A stretch of 6,639 nt of DNA from CAYJXK01 sp964374115 (GCA_964374115.1 CAYJXK010000038.1:1-6639), one strand, 5' to 3'. Counted from the stretch's first letter, positions 1-5,768 are shown. Translations and numbers: made by a program. Notes: generated from the sequence alone by a model not told the origin.

Positions 1-63
1 GGATTCGAACCCCTGACCCTCTCGGTGTAAACGAGATGCTCTAACCAGCTGAGCTAGGCGCGC
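1..63 (-). tRNA. tRNA-Val (anticodon UAC), 3' end cut by window start
   Basis: Read on the minus strand from 63 to 1, this folds as a tRNA. The acceptor 5' strand is GCGCGCC, followed by TA, a D-arm GCTC/GAGC with a 9-base loop, an anticodon stem TCTCG/CGAGA with loop TTTACAC, a 5-base variable loop GGGTC, and a T-arm AGGGG with loop TTCGAAT. The anticodon TAC (plus-strand 27-29) decodes GUA and other valine codons. The window ends two bases into the 3' strand of the T-stem, so the rest of the T-stem, the acceptor 3' strand and any encoded CCA are not visible. A promoter lies directly upstream, so this is the first, or only, RNA of its transcript. The T-arm and anticodon arm are unambiguous. 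Confidence 0.95.
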
Positions 64-71
64 GTTCGGCG

Positions 72-100
72 AGTATAGAAAAAAAAGCATGGAACGTCAA
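72..100 (-). promoter_or_regulatory. Promoter of tRNA-Val
   Basis: On the minus strand TTGACG (100-95) and TATACT (77-72) are separated by exactly 17 bases, close to the sigma70 consensus. The expected transcription start is around 65-66, only 2-3 bases before the mature tRNA 5' end at 63, so the precursor would have almost no 5' leader. The -35 box shares one base with the weak -35 of the divergent permease promoter, so the two polymerases probably cannot bind fully independently. Confidence 0.75.
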
Positions 101-118
101 CCAAACATATGATATACT
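90..118 (+). promoter_or_regulatory. Promoter of permease-metK operon (extended -10)
   Basis: TATACT at 113-118 is preceded by TG at 110-111, giving the extended -10 form TGnTATACT. The -35 position at 17-base spacing (TGGAAC, 90-95) matches TTGACA poorly, which extended -10 promoters tolerate. The -10 ends 9 bases before the ATG at 128. Transcription should therefore begin within a few bases of the start codon or at it, and no Shine-Dalgarno sequence is present in between. This suggests a leaderless or nearly leaderless mRNA. Confidence 0.6.
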
Positions 119-127
119 GCGAGTACT

Positions 128-1324
128 ATGCCCCGTTATCAACGCCTTGACGAAGATATATCCTTGGTACAGCACCAAGGAATTTTTCGAAAACAAATAT
201 CACTCCTCGAAGGAGTAGCCATCATTATAAGCGGTACGGTGGGCGCAGGGATTCTGGCATTGCCATACGCGATCGCACAAGTCGGAGCGGTGATTGGAGT
301 TTTCTACCTCATTGTTTTCGGGCTTCTCATGATGGGCCTCAATCTTGTCCTCGGATATGTCGCGATCCACACCAAAGAGCCATTGCAACTCGTGGGACTT
401 GCGCGAAAATATCTTGGAAAAACAGGTGGCATCATCATGACGATTTTGGCATACCTTCTGCTTTTTGGCGTTCTCGTGGTCTATCTTGTTGGAGAAGGTG
501 AATCGCTCGCGGCCATGTTTTCCGGAAATCCACGGCTCTGGAGCATTCTGTTTTTTATTTTTGCATCCACACTTATTTATCTCGGACTTCGAACCGTCAA
601 AACGATTGAAGTTTTTTGTGTTCTAGGGATTGGAATTATCACTCTCCTCATCGCATTTTTCAGTTCTCCCCACATTATTCCGTCTCATTTTTCCTTTCTT
701 GATTGGAAAACGCTTCTTATTCCATACGGCATTGTCTTGTTTTCTTTTCATGGCGTGGTCGCGATTCCAGAGGCGCATAGTTTATTGCGTCACAAAGAGG
801 CCACTTTCAAAAAAGCGATTATTGTCTCAAGCAGTATTGTGATCGCGTTGTACATCCTTTTTTCTCTTACTGTCGTCGGAGTTACCGGGAGAGGCACGAC
901 AGAGATCGCGACTATCGGGCTCGGAGCAACGATTGGTTCTACGATGTATGTGCTCGCCAATATATTTGCTATTCTTTCTATGGGAACCAGTTTTCTTTTT
1001 ATTGGTGTCGCGCTTCGAGATTCACTGATGTGGGATTATCATGTCAAGAGAAGTATTGCGAGTTCAATCGTCGCTGGTGTTCCTCTGTTGATTCTCACGC
1101 TCGGTTTACCTCATTTCACCACGGCCATGAATCTCGTGGGCGGGGTGTTTATCAGCGCGGAACTCCTTGTCGTGGTGCTTATCTGCATTCAAGCGCTTCG
1201 AAAAGGGCATTTGGCGCATAGTGGGGGTAAAGGAAAGCGCGCGTTAGCGGCAAAATTTTTAGGATTTCTTTTTCTTGCCTTTTCTTTTGGGGTAGGATAT
1301 AGTCTGATCAATTTATTTTCATAA
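128..1324 (+). CDS. Amino acid permease, APC superfamily (AAAP/HAAAP-like)
   Basis: This is a 398-residue integral membrane transporter with about 11 hydrophobic segments, roughly at residues 26-47, 52-79, 101-121, 138-152, 158-178, 195-214, 230-252, 262-295 (long), 310-326, 333-356 and 373-395. The first segment carries the glycine-rich signature SGTVGAGILALPYA (residues 35-48), typical of the amino acid/polyamine/organocation superfamily. A second family-like segment, FSFHGVVAIPE (205-215), resembles helix 6 of the AAAP (Aa_trans) and aromatic permease (HAAAP) families. These families use ion-coupled symport. The substrate cannot be read from the sequence. The hydrophilic N-terminus of about 25 residues should be cytoplasmic. 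The ATG at 128 is chosen because it follows the -10 box closely and leaves a normal N-terminus; there is no Shine-Dalgarno site. metK begins 13 bases after the stop, so the two are almost certainly co-transcribed, which makes methionine a possible substrate (inference only). Confidence 0.85.
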   Translation: MPRYQRLDEDISLVQHQGIFRKQISLLEGVAIIISGTVGAGILALPYAIAQVGAVIGVFYLIVFGLLMMGLNLVLGYVAIHTKEPLQLVGLARKYLGKTGGIIMTILAYLLLFGVLVVYLVGEGESLAAMFSGNPRLWSILFFIFASTLIYLGLRTVKTIEVFCVLGIGIITLLIAFFSSPHIIPSHFSFLDWKTLLIPYGIVLFSFHGVVAIPEAHSLLRHKEATFKKAIIVSSSIVIALYILFSLTVVGVTGRGTTEIATIGLGATIGSTMYVLANIFAILSMGTSFLFIGVALRDSLMWDYHVKRSIASSIVAGVPLLILTLGLPHFTTAMNLVGGVFISAELLVVVLICIQALRKGHLAHSGGKGKRALAAKFLGFLFLAFSFGVGYSLINLFS

Positions 1325-1327
1325 GGA
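1322..1327 (+). promoter_or_regulatory. Ribosome binding site of metK
   Basis: TAAGGA lies 10 bases before the metK ATG and overlaps the permease stop codon TAA (1322-1324). It supports the ATG at 1338 as the start and suggests ribosomes pass directly from the permease to metK. It is one of only two clear Shine-Dalgarno sites in the window; the other belongs to the receiver gene. Confidence 0.65.
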
Positions 1328-1337
1328 TTCTATCTCT

Positions 1338-2492
1338 ATGCCAGGACGCTATTTTTTTACGTCAGAATCAGTCACAGAGGGGCATCCGGACAAAATTTGT
1401 GATCAGATATCAGACGCGGTGCTTGATGCCATGATCGCAGACGATCCAGAATCGCGAGTGGCAGTTGAATGTCTCACAAAAACAGGATTTGTCGTGGTGG
1501 CAGGAGAGGTCACGACCCGCACATACGTGGATATTCAAAAAATTGTTCGCCAGACCATTTTAGAAATCGGATATGACAAACCAGAGTATGGATTTGAGGG
1601 AAGCACCTGCGGTGTTCTTGTCGCGATTTCTGAACAATCTTCAAATATAGCTCAAGGCGTCAATGAAGGAGAAGGATTGCACAAAGAGCAGGGCGCTGGG
1701 GATCAGGGACTCATGTTTGGATACGCAACCAATGAAACGCCAGAATACATGCCCATGCCCATTCTTTACGCGCACAAACTGACGCGTCGGCTCGCACAGG
1801 CACGCAAAGACGGAGAAATATGGTATCTTCGACCTGACGGAAAATCGCAAGTCACGGTCGAATATCAAGACGGGAAGCCAGTGCGCATTGACACGGTGGT
1901 CGTATCTGCACAACACCACCCGGAAGCAGATCTTGAAACAATTCGTCGAGATGTTATTGAAAAAATTGTAAAACCGGTGTGCGGGGCATGGATTGATGCA
2001 CATACCAAGTACTTCATCAATCCAACAGGGCTTTTTGTGATCGGCGGCCCTGTGGGTGATGCCGGGCTTACAGGCCGCAAAATTATTGTGGATACCTATG
2101 GCGGACATGGAAGTCATGGCGGCGGTTGCTTTTCTGGCAAAGATCCAAGCAAAGTAGATCGGTCGGCGTCGTACTACGCGCGATATGTGGCAAAAAATAT
2201 CGTTGCTTCTGGACTCGCGGACCGATGTGAAATACAGGTCGCATACGCGATTGGCGTGGCGCAGCCAGTGAGTATTTTGGTGAACACTTTTGGGACAGGC
2301 AACACAGCAGAAGAGCGGATCGAGGAAGCGGTGCGCGGCACATTCGATTTCCGACCCAAAGCCATCATTGAGGAATTGAAGCTTTTGCGTCCGATCTACA
2401 AACAAACAGCGGTGTACGGGCATTTTGGAAGAGATGGATTTCCATGGGAGGAGACAAATCGGTCAGAAAATCTTCGGCGATTTTTGGTGTAG
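1338..2492 (+). CDS. metK: S-adenosylmethionine synthase (methionine adenosyltransferase)
   Basis: This cytoplasmic enzyme joins methionine and ATP to make S-adenosylmethionine, releasing phosphate and diphosphate. It supplies the methyl donor for RNA, protein and DNA methylation. The 384-residue length equals that of E. coli MetK. All family landmarks are present: TSESVTEGHPDK (8-19, with the ATP-site His16 and metal-binding Asp18), the hexapeptide GAGDQG (119-124), and the glycine-rich phosphate loop GGHGSHGGGCFSGKDPSKVD (255-274). The C-terminal region (about 281-384) closely follows bacterial MetK, including a YGHFGR motif near the end. One small oddity is Cys264 in the glycine loop, where bacterial enzymes such as E. 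coli's have Ala (GGGAFSGKD). The gene is second in an operon behind an amino acid permease, has its own Shine-Dalgarno site, and is followed by a hairpin terminator 28 bases after the stop. No SAM riboswitch is visible upstream: only 13 bases separate the genes, and the operon has almost no leader. Confidence 0.98.
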   Translation: MPGRYFFTSESVTEGHPDKICDQISDAVLDAMIADDPESRVAVECLTKTGFVVVAGEVTTRTYVDIQKIVRQTILEIGYDKPEYGFEGSTCGVLVAISEQSSNIAQGVNEGEGLHKEQGAGDQGLMFGYATNETPEYMPMPILYAHKLTRRLAQARKDGEIWYLRPDGKSQVTVEYQDGKPVRIDTVVVSAQHHPEADLETIRRDVIEKIVKPVCGAWIDAHTKYFINPTGLFVIGGPVGDAGLTGRKIIVDTYGGHGSHGGGCFSGKDPSKVDRSASYYARYVAKNIVASGLADRCEIQVAYAIGVAQPVSILVNTFGTGNTAEERIEEAVRGTFDFRPKAIIEELKLLRPIYKQTAVYGHFGRDGFPWEETNRSENLRRFLV

Positions 2493-2520
2493 GATCTTCA
2501 CATGTTTTGTACACAAAATA

Positions 2521-2547
2521 AAAAGAGATCCTTTTCGGGTTTCTTTT
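2521..2547. terminator. Bidirectional rho-independent terminator between metK and the receiver gene
   Basis: An 11-bp stem (2521-2531 with 2537-2547) contains two T.G wobble pairs and a 5-base loop TTTTC. On the plus strand it is followed by GTTTTG. On the minus strand the 3' arm ends in TCTTTT and runs on into TATTTTG, a better uridine tract. It lies between two convergent genes and could end both transcripts, probably more efficiently for the minus-strand receiver transcript. Confidence 0.65.
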
Positions 2548-2567
2548 GTTTTGAGAAATGTAAGGGT

Positions 2568-2604
2568 GAGAGGGCGGGTTTACCGGACAAAACCACGCCC
2601 TCTC
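2568..2604. other. Strong GC-rich hairpin of unknown role
   Basis: GAGAGGGCG (2568-2576) pairs perfectly with CGCCCTCTC (2596-2604), and GGTTT (2577-2581) pairs with AAACC (2590-2594). This gives a 14-bp stem broken only by one bulged A (2595), closed by an 8-base loop. No T-run follows on either strand, so it is not a classical intrinsic terminator. On the minus strand it lies in the 3' untranslated region of the receiver gene, upstream of the bidirectional terminator. It might protect the mRNA 3' end or be part of a small RNA. The structure is certain as an inverted repeat; its function is unknown. Confidence 0.6.
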
Positions 2605-2659
2605 GATCACTGATTCCTGTTGTACTTGGTTACCAGCAGTATTTCCTGAGCCCATGTCC

Positions 2660-2677
2660 CTCCCGTGTTCGCGGGAG
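2660..2677. other. Short GC-rich hairpin in the receiver gene 3' region
   Basis: CTCCCG (2660-2665) and CGGGAG (2672-2677) form a perfect 6-bp stem around a 6-base loop. It sits about 70 bases beyond the stop of the minus-strand receiver gene. No T-tract follows. The rest of 2605-2747 shows no convincing open reading frame; it is GC-richer than the flanking genes and resembles the receiver gene in composition. Confidence 0.4.
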
Positions 2678-2747
2678 AATTCCAGTTGCAGAGGAGCGAG
2701 GGTTACTGCCAGAGTTACGAGTTGTAGAGGAGGAGGTGCCTTTCGGA

Positions 2748-3110
2748 CTAGTTGCCGATCAAGGATACAACAGTCGCCCGAAGATCCATGGTCCTCTCGC
2801 TTCCCTTGAAGATCTCGGCATTGATGAGAGCCGCGTCAAAGGAGACGAAGCCTCCATGCAAGGCGATGATCTGGGTCGAGCTGTACTTCGGGTTATTGCG
2901 AACCCTGGCCACGAACTCAGGCCCGTCCATCCTTCCCATGCGGCCATCCACGATCATCACGTGCGGAGGGCACTCCATGGTCTCGAGCATCTTGAGCGCC
3001 TCGAGGCCATCACTGGCCTCATGGTACTCGAACCCGTTGCCGAGCAACCTCCGATACAGACATCGGAGATATCCCTCGAACTCGACCAAAAAGACGACCC
3101 TTTTCCTCAT
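2748..3110 (-). CDS. Stand-alone CheY-like receiver-domain protein, degenerate acidic pocket
   Basis: A 120-residue protein consisting of little more than one response-regulator receiver (REC) fold, probably cytoplasmic, with no output domain. The pattern is seen as beta1 RVVFLVE (4-10), the phosphoacceptor strand HVMIVDGRMGRMDG (50-63) with Asp55 in the usual place, beta4 QIIALHG (80-86) and Lys102 in IFKG. Several key positions deviate. The usual Asp-Asp after beta1 reads Glu10-Phe11 (then Gly12-like EFEG context), the conserved Thr/Ser is His85, and the Pro after the conserved Lys is Gly103. Phosphorylation-dependent switching is therefore doubtful. The ATG at 3110 is preferred because AAAGGAGT lies 8 bases upstream and a near-perfect promoter lies further up; a longer in-frame reading to 3206 would run through that promoter. 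No kinase is adjacent. Composition differs from the neighbours: 38 of 60 bases are G+C at 2941-3000 against 26 of 60 at 3601-3660 in uppP, which suggests separate origin. Partner and function are unknown. Confidence 0.8.
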   Translation of the reverse strand: MRKRVVFLVEFEGYLRCLYRRLLGNGFEYHEASDGLEALKMLETMECPPHVMIVDGRMGRMDGPEFVARVRNNPKYSSTQIIALHGGFVSFDAALINAEIFKGSERTMDLRATVVSLIGN

Positions 3111-3114
3111 GTGC

Positions 3115-3122
3115 TCACTCCT
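3115..3122 (-). promoter_or_regulatory. Ribosome binding site of the receiver gene
   Basis: On the minus strand an AGGAGTGA sequence (part of AAAGGAGT) lies just ahead of the ATG at 3110, at near-ideal spacing. It decides the start codon and contrasts with the missing Shine-Dalgarno sites of the other promoter-proximal genes in the window. Confidence 0.75.
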
Positions 3123-3127
3123 TTGCA

Positions 3128-3145
3128 CCTCAGGAATCACTGAGG
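3128..3145. other. Inverted repeat at the predicted start of the receiver transcript
   Basis: CCTCAG (3128-3133) and CTGAGG (3140-3145) form a 6-bp inverted repeat with a 6-base centre. The predicted transcription start on the minus strand is about 3144-3145, so the repeat would form the very 5' end of the mRNA, immediately before the Shine-Dalgarno site. It could be a 5' stabilising hairpin or an operator overlapping the start. Which one cannot be decided here. Confidence 0.4.
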
Positions 3146-3150
3146 GCAAA

Positions 3151-3179
3151 AGTATACACAGCTCGGACATATTTGTCAA
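3151..3179 (-). promoter_or_regulatory. Near-consensus sigma70-type promoter of the receiver gene
   Basis: On the minus strand a perfect TTGACA (3179-3174) and TATACT (3156-3151) are separated by exactly 17 bases. Eleven of the twelve box positions match consensus, making this the strongest-looking promoter in the window. It predicts a leader of about 34 bases. The remainder of the 189-base gap up to uppP (3180-3262) shows no reading frame I trust. Confidence 0.85.
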
Positions 3180-3262
3180 GCGCCTGAAGCGGTGTCTGGT
3201 GCTCAAACAGTAGCTTCATCTCCGAGTTGGCAAAAAGGTTGAATATTTGCTACGCGTGATCC

Positions 3263-3291
3263 TTGTTTTTTTACTGAAATTTCTCTATAAT
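3263..3291 (+). promoter_or_regulatory. Promoter of the uppP-tRNA nucleotidyltransferase operon
   Basis: TTGTTT (3263-3268) and a perfect TATAAT (3286-3291) are separated by 17 bases. The -10 ends only 8 bases before the ATG at 3300, so transcription should start at or within a base or two of the start codon. No Shine-Dalgarno sequence exists between them. A leaderless mRNA is the simplest reading. Confidence 0.75.
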
Positions 3292-3299
3292 ATTGCCAT

Positions 3300-4151
3300 A
3301 TGTCAATATGGCAGACTGCTGTGCTTGGAGTTGTCCAGGGGTTAACCGAATTTCTTCCTGTATCTTCTTCTGGACATTTGATATTTGTGCCGATTCTTTT
3401 TGGGTGGAAATATCAAGGCCTTGCGTTTGACGTAGTGGTCCATCTTGGAACCCTTACCGCAGTGATATTCTTTTACCGTAAAAAACTCTGGATTATGCTC
3501 CGCAGTCTCTTTTTTTTGGATCGGGGTATTCATGTGGATCTTTCGATAGGAGGGGAAATGGGGGAACATCCCAAGCGCTATCGCCGTGTGGCCTTCTTGC
3601 TTCTGCTTTCCATTCTTCCTGCAGGGATCGTGGGATTTTTTTTCAGCGATTGGATTGAACAATCTACGCGTTCTCCTTGGATCGTGGCAGGAAGTTTGAT
3701 TGTGTGGGGAATCATATTGGGAATCGCGGAATTGTATCAGCGCGCGCATGTGAATCGGCAGCATACACTTTCTTCTCTCACATGGCGAGACGCTCTTTTC
3801 ATTGGAATCATGCAGACGATCTCCCTTATTCCCGGGACGAGTCGTTCGGGAATCACAATGAGTGCGGGATTGTTCGCGCGTCTCAATAAAGCAAGTGCGG
3901 CAGAGTTTTCATTTCTCATGAGTATCCCGATCATTTTTCTTGCCGGTATGGCGTCGATAAAAGATCTCCTTGGGGAGGGGACACTTGATAGCGGCATTGT
4001 CTCACTCGTCGTTGGGTTTCTCGCATCAGCGTTCAGTGGATTCTTTGCGCTTCGGTTTTGTTTGTCTATTATTTCTCGATGGAGCTTCATGCCGTTCGTG
4101 TGGTACAGAGTGATGATCGGGATTCTCCTTATCGTTTTGATTGTGCTATGA
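3300..4151 (+). CDS. uppP: Undecaprenyl-diphosphatase (UppP/BacA family)
   Basis: An integral membrane enzyme that removes a phosphate from undecaprenyl diphosphate, regenerating the lipid carrier for peptidoglycan and other envelope polymers; loss or excess affects bacitracin sensitivity in known bacteria. The 283 residues match the family length. The first active-site motif, QGLTEFLPVSSSGHL, spans 13-27 with Glu17, the Ser22-24 cluster and His26. The second, PGTSRSG, spans 178-184 with the catalytic Arg182, followed by the typical AAEFSFLMSIP (200-210). Hydrophobic segments cover most of the protein, for example about 41-59, 98-115, 127-143, 205-219, 230-253 and 262-283. The ATG at 3300 gives an N-terminus (MSIWQTAVLGVVQG) very like known UppP and sits at the predicted transcript start. 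The stop TGA overlaps the ATG of the next gene, so both are co-transcribed and probably translationally coupled. The gene indicates a cell envelope that needs C55-type carrier recycling. Confidence 0.97.
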   Translation: MSIWQTAVLGVVQGLTEFLPVSSSGHLIFVPILFGWKYQGLAFDVVVHLGTLTAVIFFYRKKLWIMLRSLFFLDRGIHVDLSIGGEMGEHPKRYRRVAFLLLLSILPAGIVGFFFSDWIEQSTRSPWIVAGSLIVWGIILGIAELYQRAHVNRQHTLSSLTWRDALFIGIMQTISLIPGTSRSGITMSAGLFARLNKASAAEFSFLMSIPIIFLAGMASIKDLLGEGTLDSGIVSLVVGFLASAFSGFFALRFCLSIISRWSFMPFVWYRVMIGILLIVLIVL

Positions 4152-5680
4152 ATGACACTCTTTCTTCTCTCTTCGAAACCATTGCTCGGGTATCCGCTCG
4201 CCTCGGCACACCATCGGCAGTCGTCGGTGGTTTTGTGCGTGATGAATTTCTTTCTGACACACACGCACAGGATATAGATATCGTGGTTTTTGGAAATGGG
4301 ATCGCATTTGCTCGAGCGTTTGATCAAGAGATGAAACAACAGGGGAGACTGGTAGTATTTGAAGAATTTGATACCGCTCGATATCTGATCTTTGAAAAAG
4401 AAGAACCACGAGAAACAATGACAGTAACGCTCAAACAAGGTGTAGGCTTGACGCTTGAAAAAAAAGAAGAACCTTCAGGCACAACACAGAGGATAACACT
4501 CGAAATTGAATTTGCTGGCGCACGAGCAGAATCCTATGAAGCAGGTTCGAGAAAACCAAAAGTCGCGTCCGCTTCACTTGAAGAAGATCTTTCACGTCGA
4601 GATTTCACGGTCAATGCCATGGCTCGCATGATTAAAAAAGATGGAAAGCGCGGTCCACTCATTGATCCATTCTTGGGAAAAAAGGATCTCGAAGCTCATT
4701 GTATTCGCACACCACGCGACCCGGATGAGACATTTTCAGAAGATCCATTGCGGATACTTCGAGCCGCGAGATTCTCTGCGCAACTTGGATTTTCGATTGA
4801 AGAAAAGACAAAAGAGGCGATGCATCGGAATCGCGCTCGTCTTCATATTGTTTCTGCGGAACGCATTCAGGAAGAGCTCATGAAACTTCTTGCCACAGCA
4901 AAACCGTCGGTAGGGCTGTGGGCGTTGTATCAACAAGGAGTTTTGGATGAGTTTTTTGAAGAAATTGGCGCGCTTGCAGGTGTCGAAGAAGTATTTGGAT
5001 ACGCGCACAAAGACAATCTTTCCCATACTTTTGCGGTTGTTGATAACATTGCCGATCGATCAGACAAGCCACTCCTTAGATTCGCGGGATTAGTACATGA
5101 TATTGCAAAACCCAGGACAAAGAAATTTATTCGTGGACGGGGTTGGACATTTGACATGCATGAACATCTTGGAAAAAAAATGGTGCAAGAAATTGGTCGG
5201 CGACTCAAAATGTCTCTTGGTGATATTCAATATGTGGCAAAACTGGTACGCTGGCATTTGCAACCGATCGCGCTTATGGACAAGGAAATTACCGATAGCG
5301 CGGTACGGCGACTCATTGTGAGTGTTGGCGATGACCTTCCCGATCTTCTTATTTTGTGCCGAGCTGATATTACGACAGGGAATCAAAAGAAAAAGGAACG
5401 ACGACTGGGGAACTATGATCGGCTGGAGGAGCGCATTACTTTCACTTTTGAGAAAGATAATCTGCGCGCGTTTCAATCGCCTGTGCGGGGAGAAGAAATT
5501 ATGGAGATTTGCGGACTCAAAGCTGGCCCCACTGTGGGGAGAATAAAAAAAGCCATTGAGGAGGCAATTCTTGAAGGGGCAATTCCAAATGAATATCAGG
5601 CGGCCAAAGCGCACCTTCCGAAGATCCAAGATGAATATATAGAAAAAGCGGAGGAGTGGGAGTTGGATATAAATTCATAA
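4148..5680 (+). CDS. cca: tRNA nucleotidyltransferase (CCA-adding type) with HD domain
   Basis: This class II nucleotidyltransferase probably adds or repairs the 3' CCA end of tRNAs; a poly(A) polymerase is the alternative within the family. It has 510 residues. The head domain shows GGFVRD (27-32) and the catalytic DxD (Asp42, Asp44). The neck carries RRDFTVNAMA (150-159), then EDPLRILRAARF (198-209) and ERIQEEL (238-244). A C-terminal HD domain follows, with metal-ligand candidates His293, His317-Asp318 and His338/His340; such domains are usually phosphohydrolases acting on 2',3'-cyclic or 3' phosphate ends. Between the DxD motif and the neck, about residues 82-118 form a charged, Glu/Lys-rich stretch that looks like an insertion relative to compact bacterial enzymes. 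The ATG at 4148 overlaps the uppP stop (ATGA) and gives a normal N-terminus; an in-frame ATG at 4058 lies deep inside uppP and is rejected. No clear Shine-Dalgarno site is seen, consistent with coupling. An 88-base gap follows. Confidence 0.92.
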   Translation: MNDTLSSLFETIARVSARLGTPSAVVGGFVRDEFLSDTHAQDIDIVVFGNGIAFARAFDQEMKQQGRLVVFEEFDTARYLIFEKEEPRETMTVTLKQGVGLTLEKKEEPSGTTQRITLEIEFAGARAESYEAGSRKPKVASASLEEDLSRRDFTVNAMARMIKKDGKRGPLIDPFLGKKDLEAHCIRTPRDPDETFSEDPLRILRAARFSAQLGFSIEEKTKEAMHRNRARLHIVSAERIQEELMKLLATAKPSVGLWALYQQGVLDEFFEEIGALAGVEEVFGYAHKDNLSHTFAVVDNIADRSDKPLLRFAGLVHDIAKPRTKKFIRGRGWTFDMHEHLGKKMVQEIGRRLKMSLGDIQYVAKLVRWHLQPIALMDKEITDSAVRRLIVSVGDDLPDLLILCRADITTGNQKKKERRLGNYDRLEERITFTFEKDNLRAFQSPVRGEEIMEICGLKAGPTVGRIKKAIEEAILEGAIPNEYQAAKAHLPKIQDEYIEKAEEWELDINS

Positions 5681-5731
5681 CGGTCAGATATGGCCCACAG
5701 AGTTGCAGGCAAAGAAAAAAGTGACTAGTTT

Positions 5732-5760
5732 TTGTGTTTTTTGTGTTTTTTTGTTATGCT
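5732..5760 (+). promoter_or_regulatory. Promoter of the YidC-family gene (extended -10)
   Basis: TATGCT (5755-5760) is preceded by TG at 5752-5753 (extended -10), and TTGTGT (5732-5737) lies 17 bases upstream as a weak -35 box. The intervening DNA is T-rich. The -10 ends 8 bases before the ATG at 5769, the same geometry as at uppP, again pointing to a leaderless transcript. The preceding gap from 5681 has no clear terminator hairpin, so some readthrough from the upstream operon is possible. Confidence 0.6.
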
Positions 5761-5768
5761 GTTCTCAT

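Noticed and set aside
1324..1337. SAM riboswitch controlling metK
   Set aside because: Only 13 bases separate the genes, and the operon promoter lies 9 bases from the first ATG, so there is no room for an aptamer.
1641..2423. 260-residue open frame on the minus strand inside metK
   Set aside because: It lies wholly opposite a certain metK, and its translation has no recognisable domain and a composition typical of an antisense shadow.
2502..3143. 213-residue and 153-residue plus-strand open frames opposite the receiver gene
   Set aside because: They are antisense to a recognisable REC domain with promoter and ribosome site. Long open antisense frames are expected in GC-richer DNA.
3111..3206. 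Longer N-terminus for the receiver protein, starting at 3206
   Set aside because: It would run through the near-perfect promoter at 3151-3179. The extra 32 residues show no fold signature, while the ATG at 3110 has an excellent ribosome site.
3186..3220. TGAAGC ... GCTTCA inverted repeat between the divergent promoters
   Set aside because: A 6-base repeat with a spacer of about 22 bases is expected by chance, and no pairing extends it.
4058..4147. Upstream in-frame start for the tRNA nucleotidyltransferase
   Set aside because: It would overlap uppP by 90 more bases and add residues unlike the family. The ATGA overlap at 4148 is the normal arrangement.
4148..4151. Recoded UGA (as in Gracilibacteria or SR1)
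   Set aside because: TGA must act as a stop for uppP, because reading through would enter a shadow frame of the next gene. No other gene needs UGA as sense.
5703..5768. TTG start adding 22 Cys/Phe-rich residues to the YidC-family protein, possibly a signal peptide or lipobox
   Set aside because: The added segment covers the predicted promoter and a T-rich tract. The frame reads Cys and Phe there because of repeated TTTTTGTG, not a convincing lipobox.
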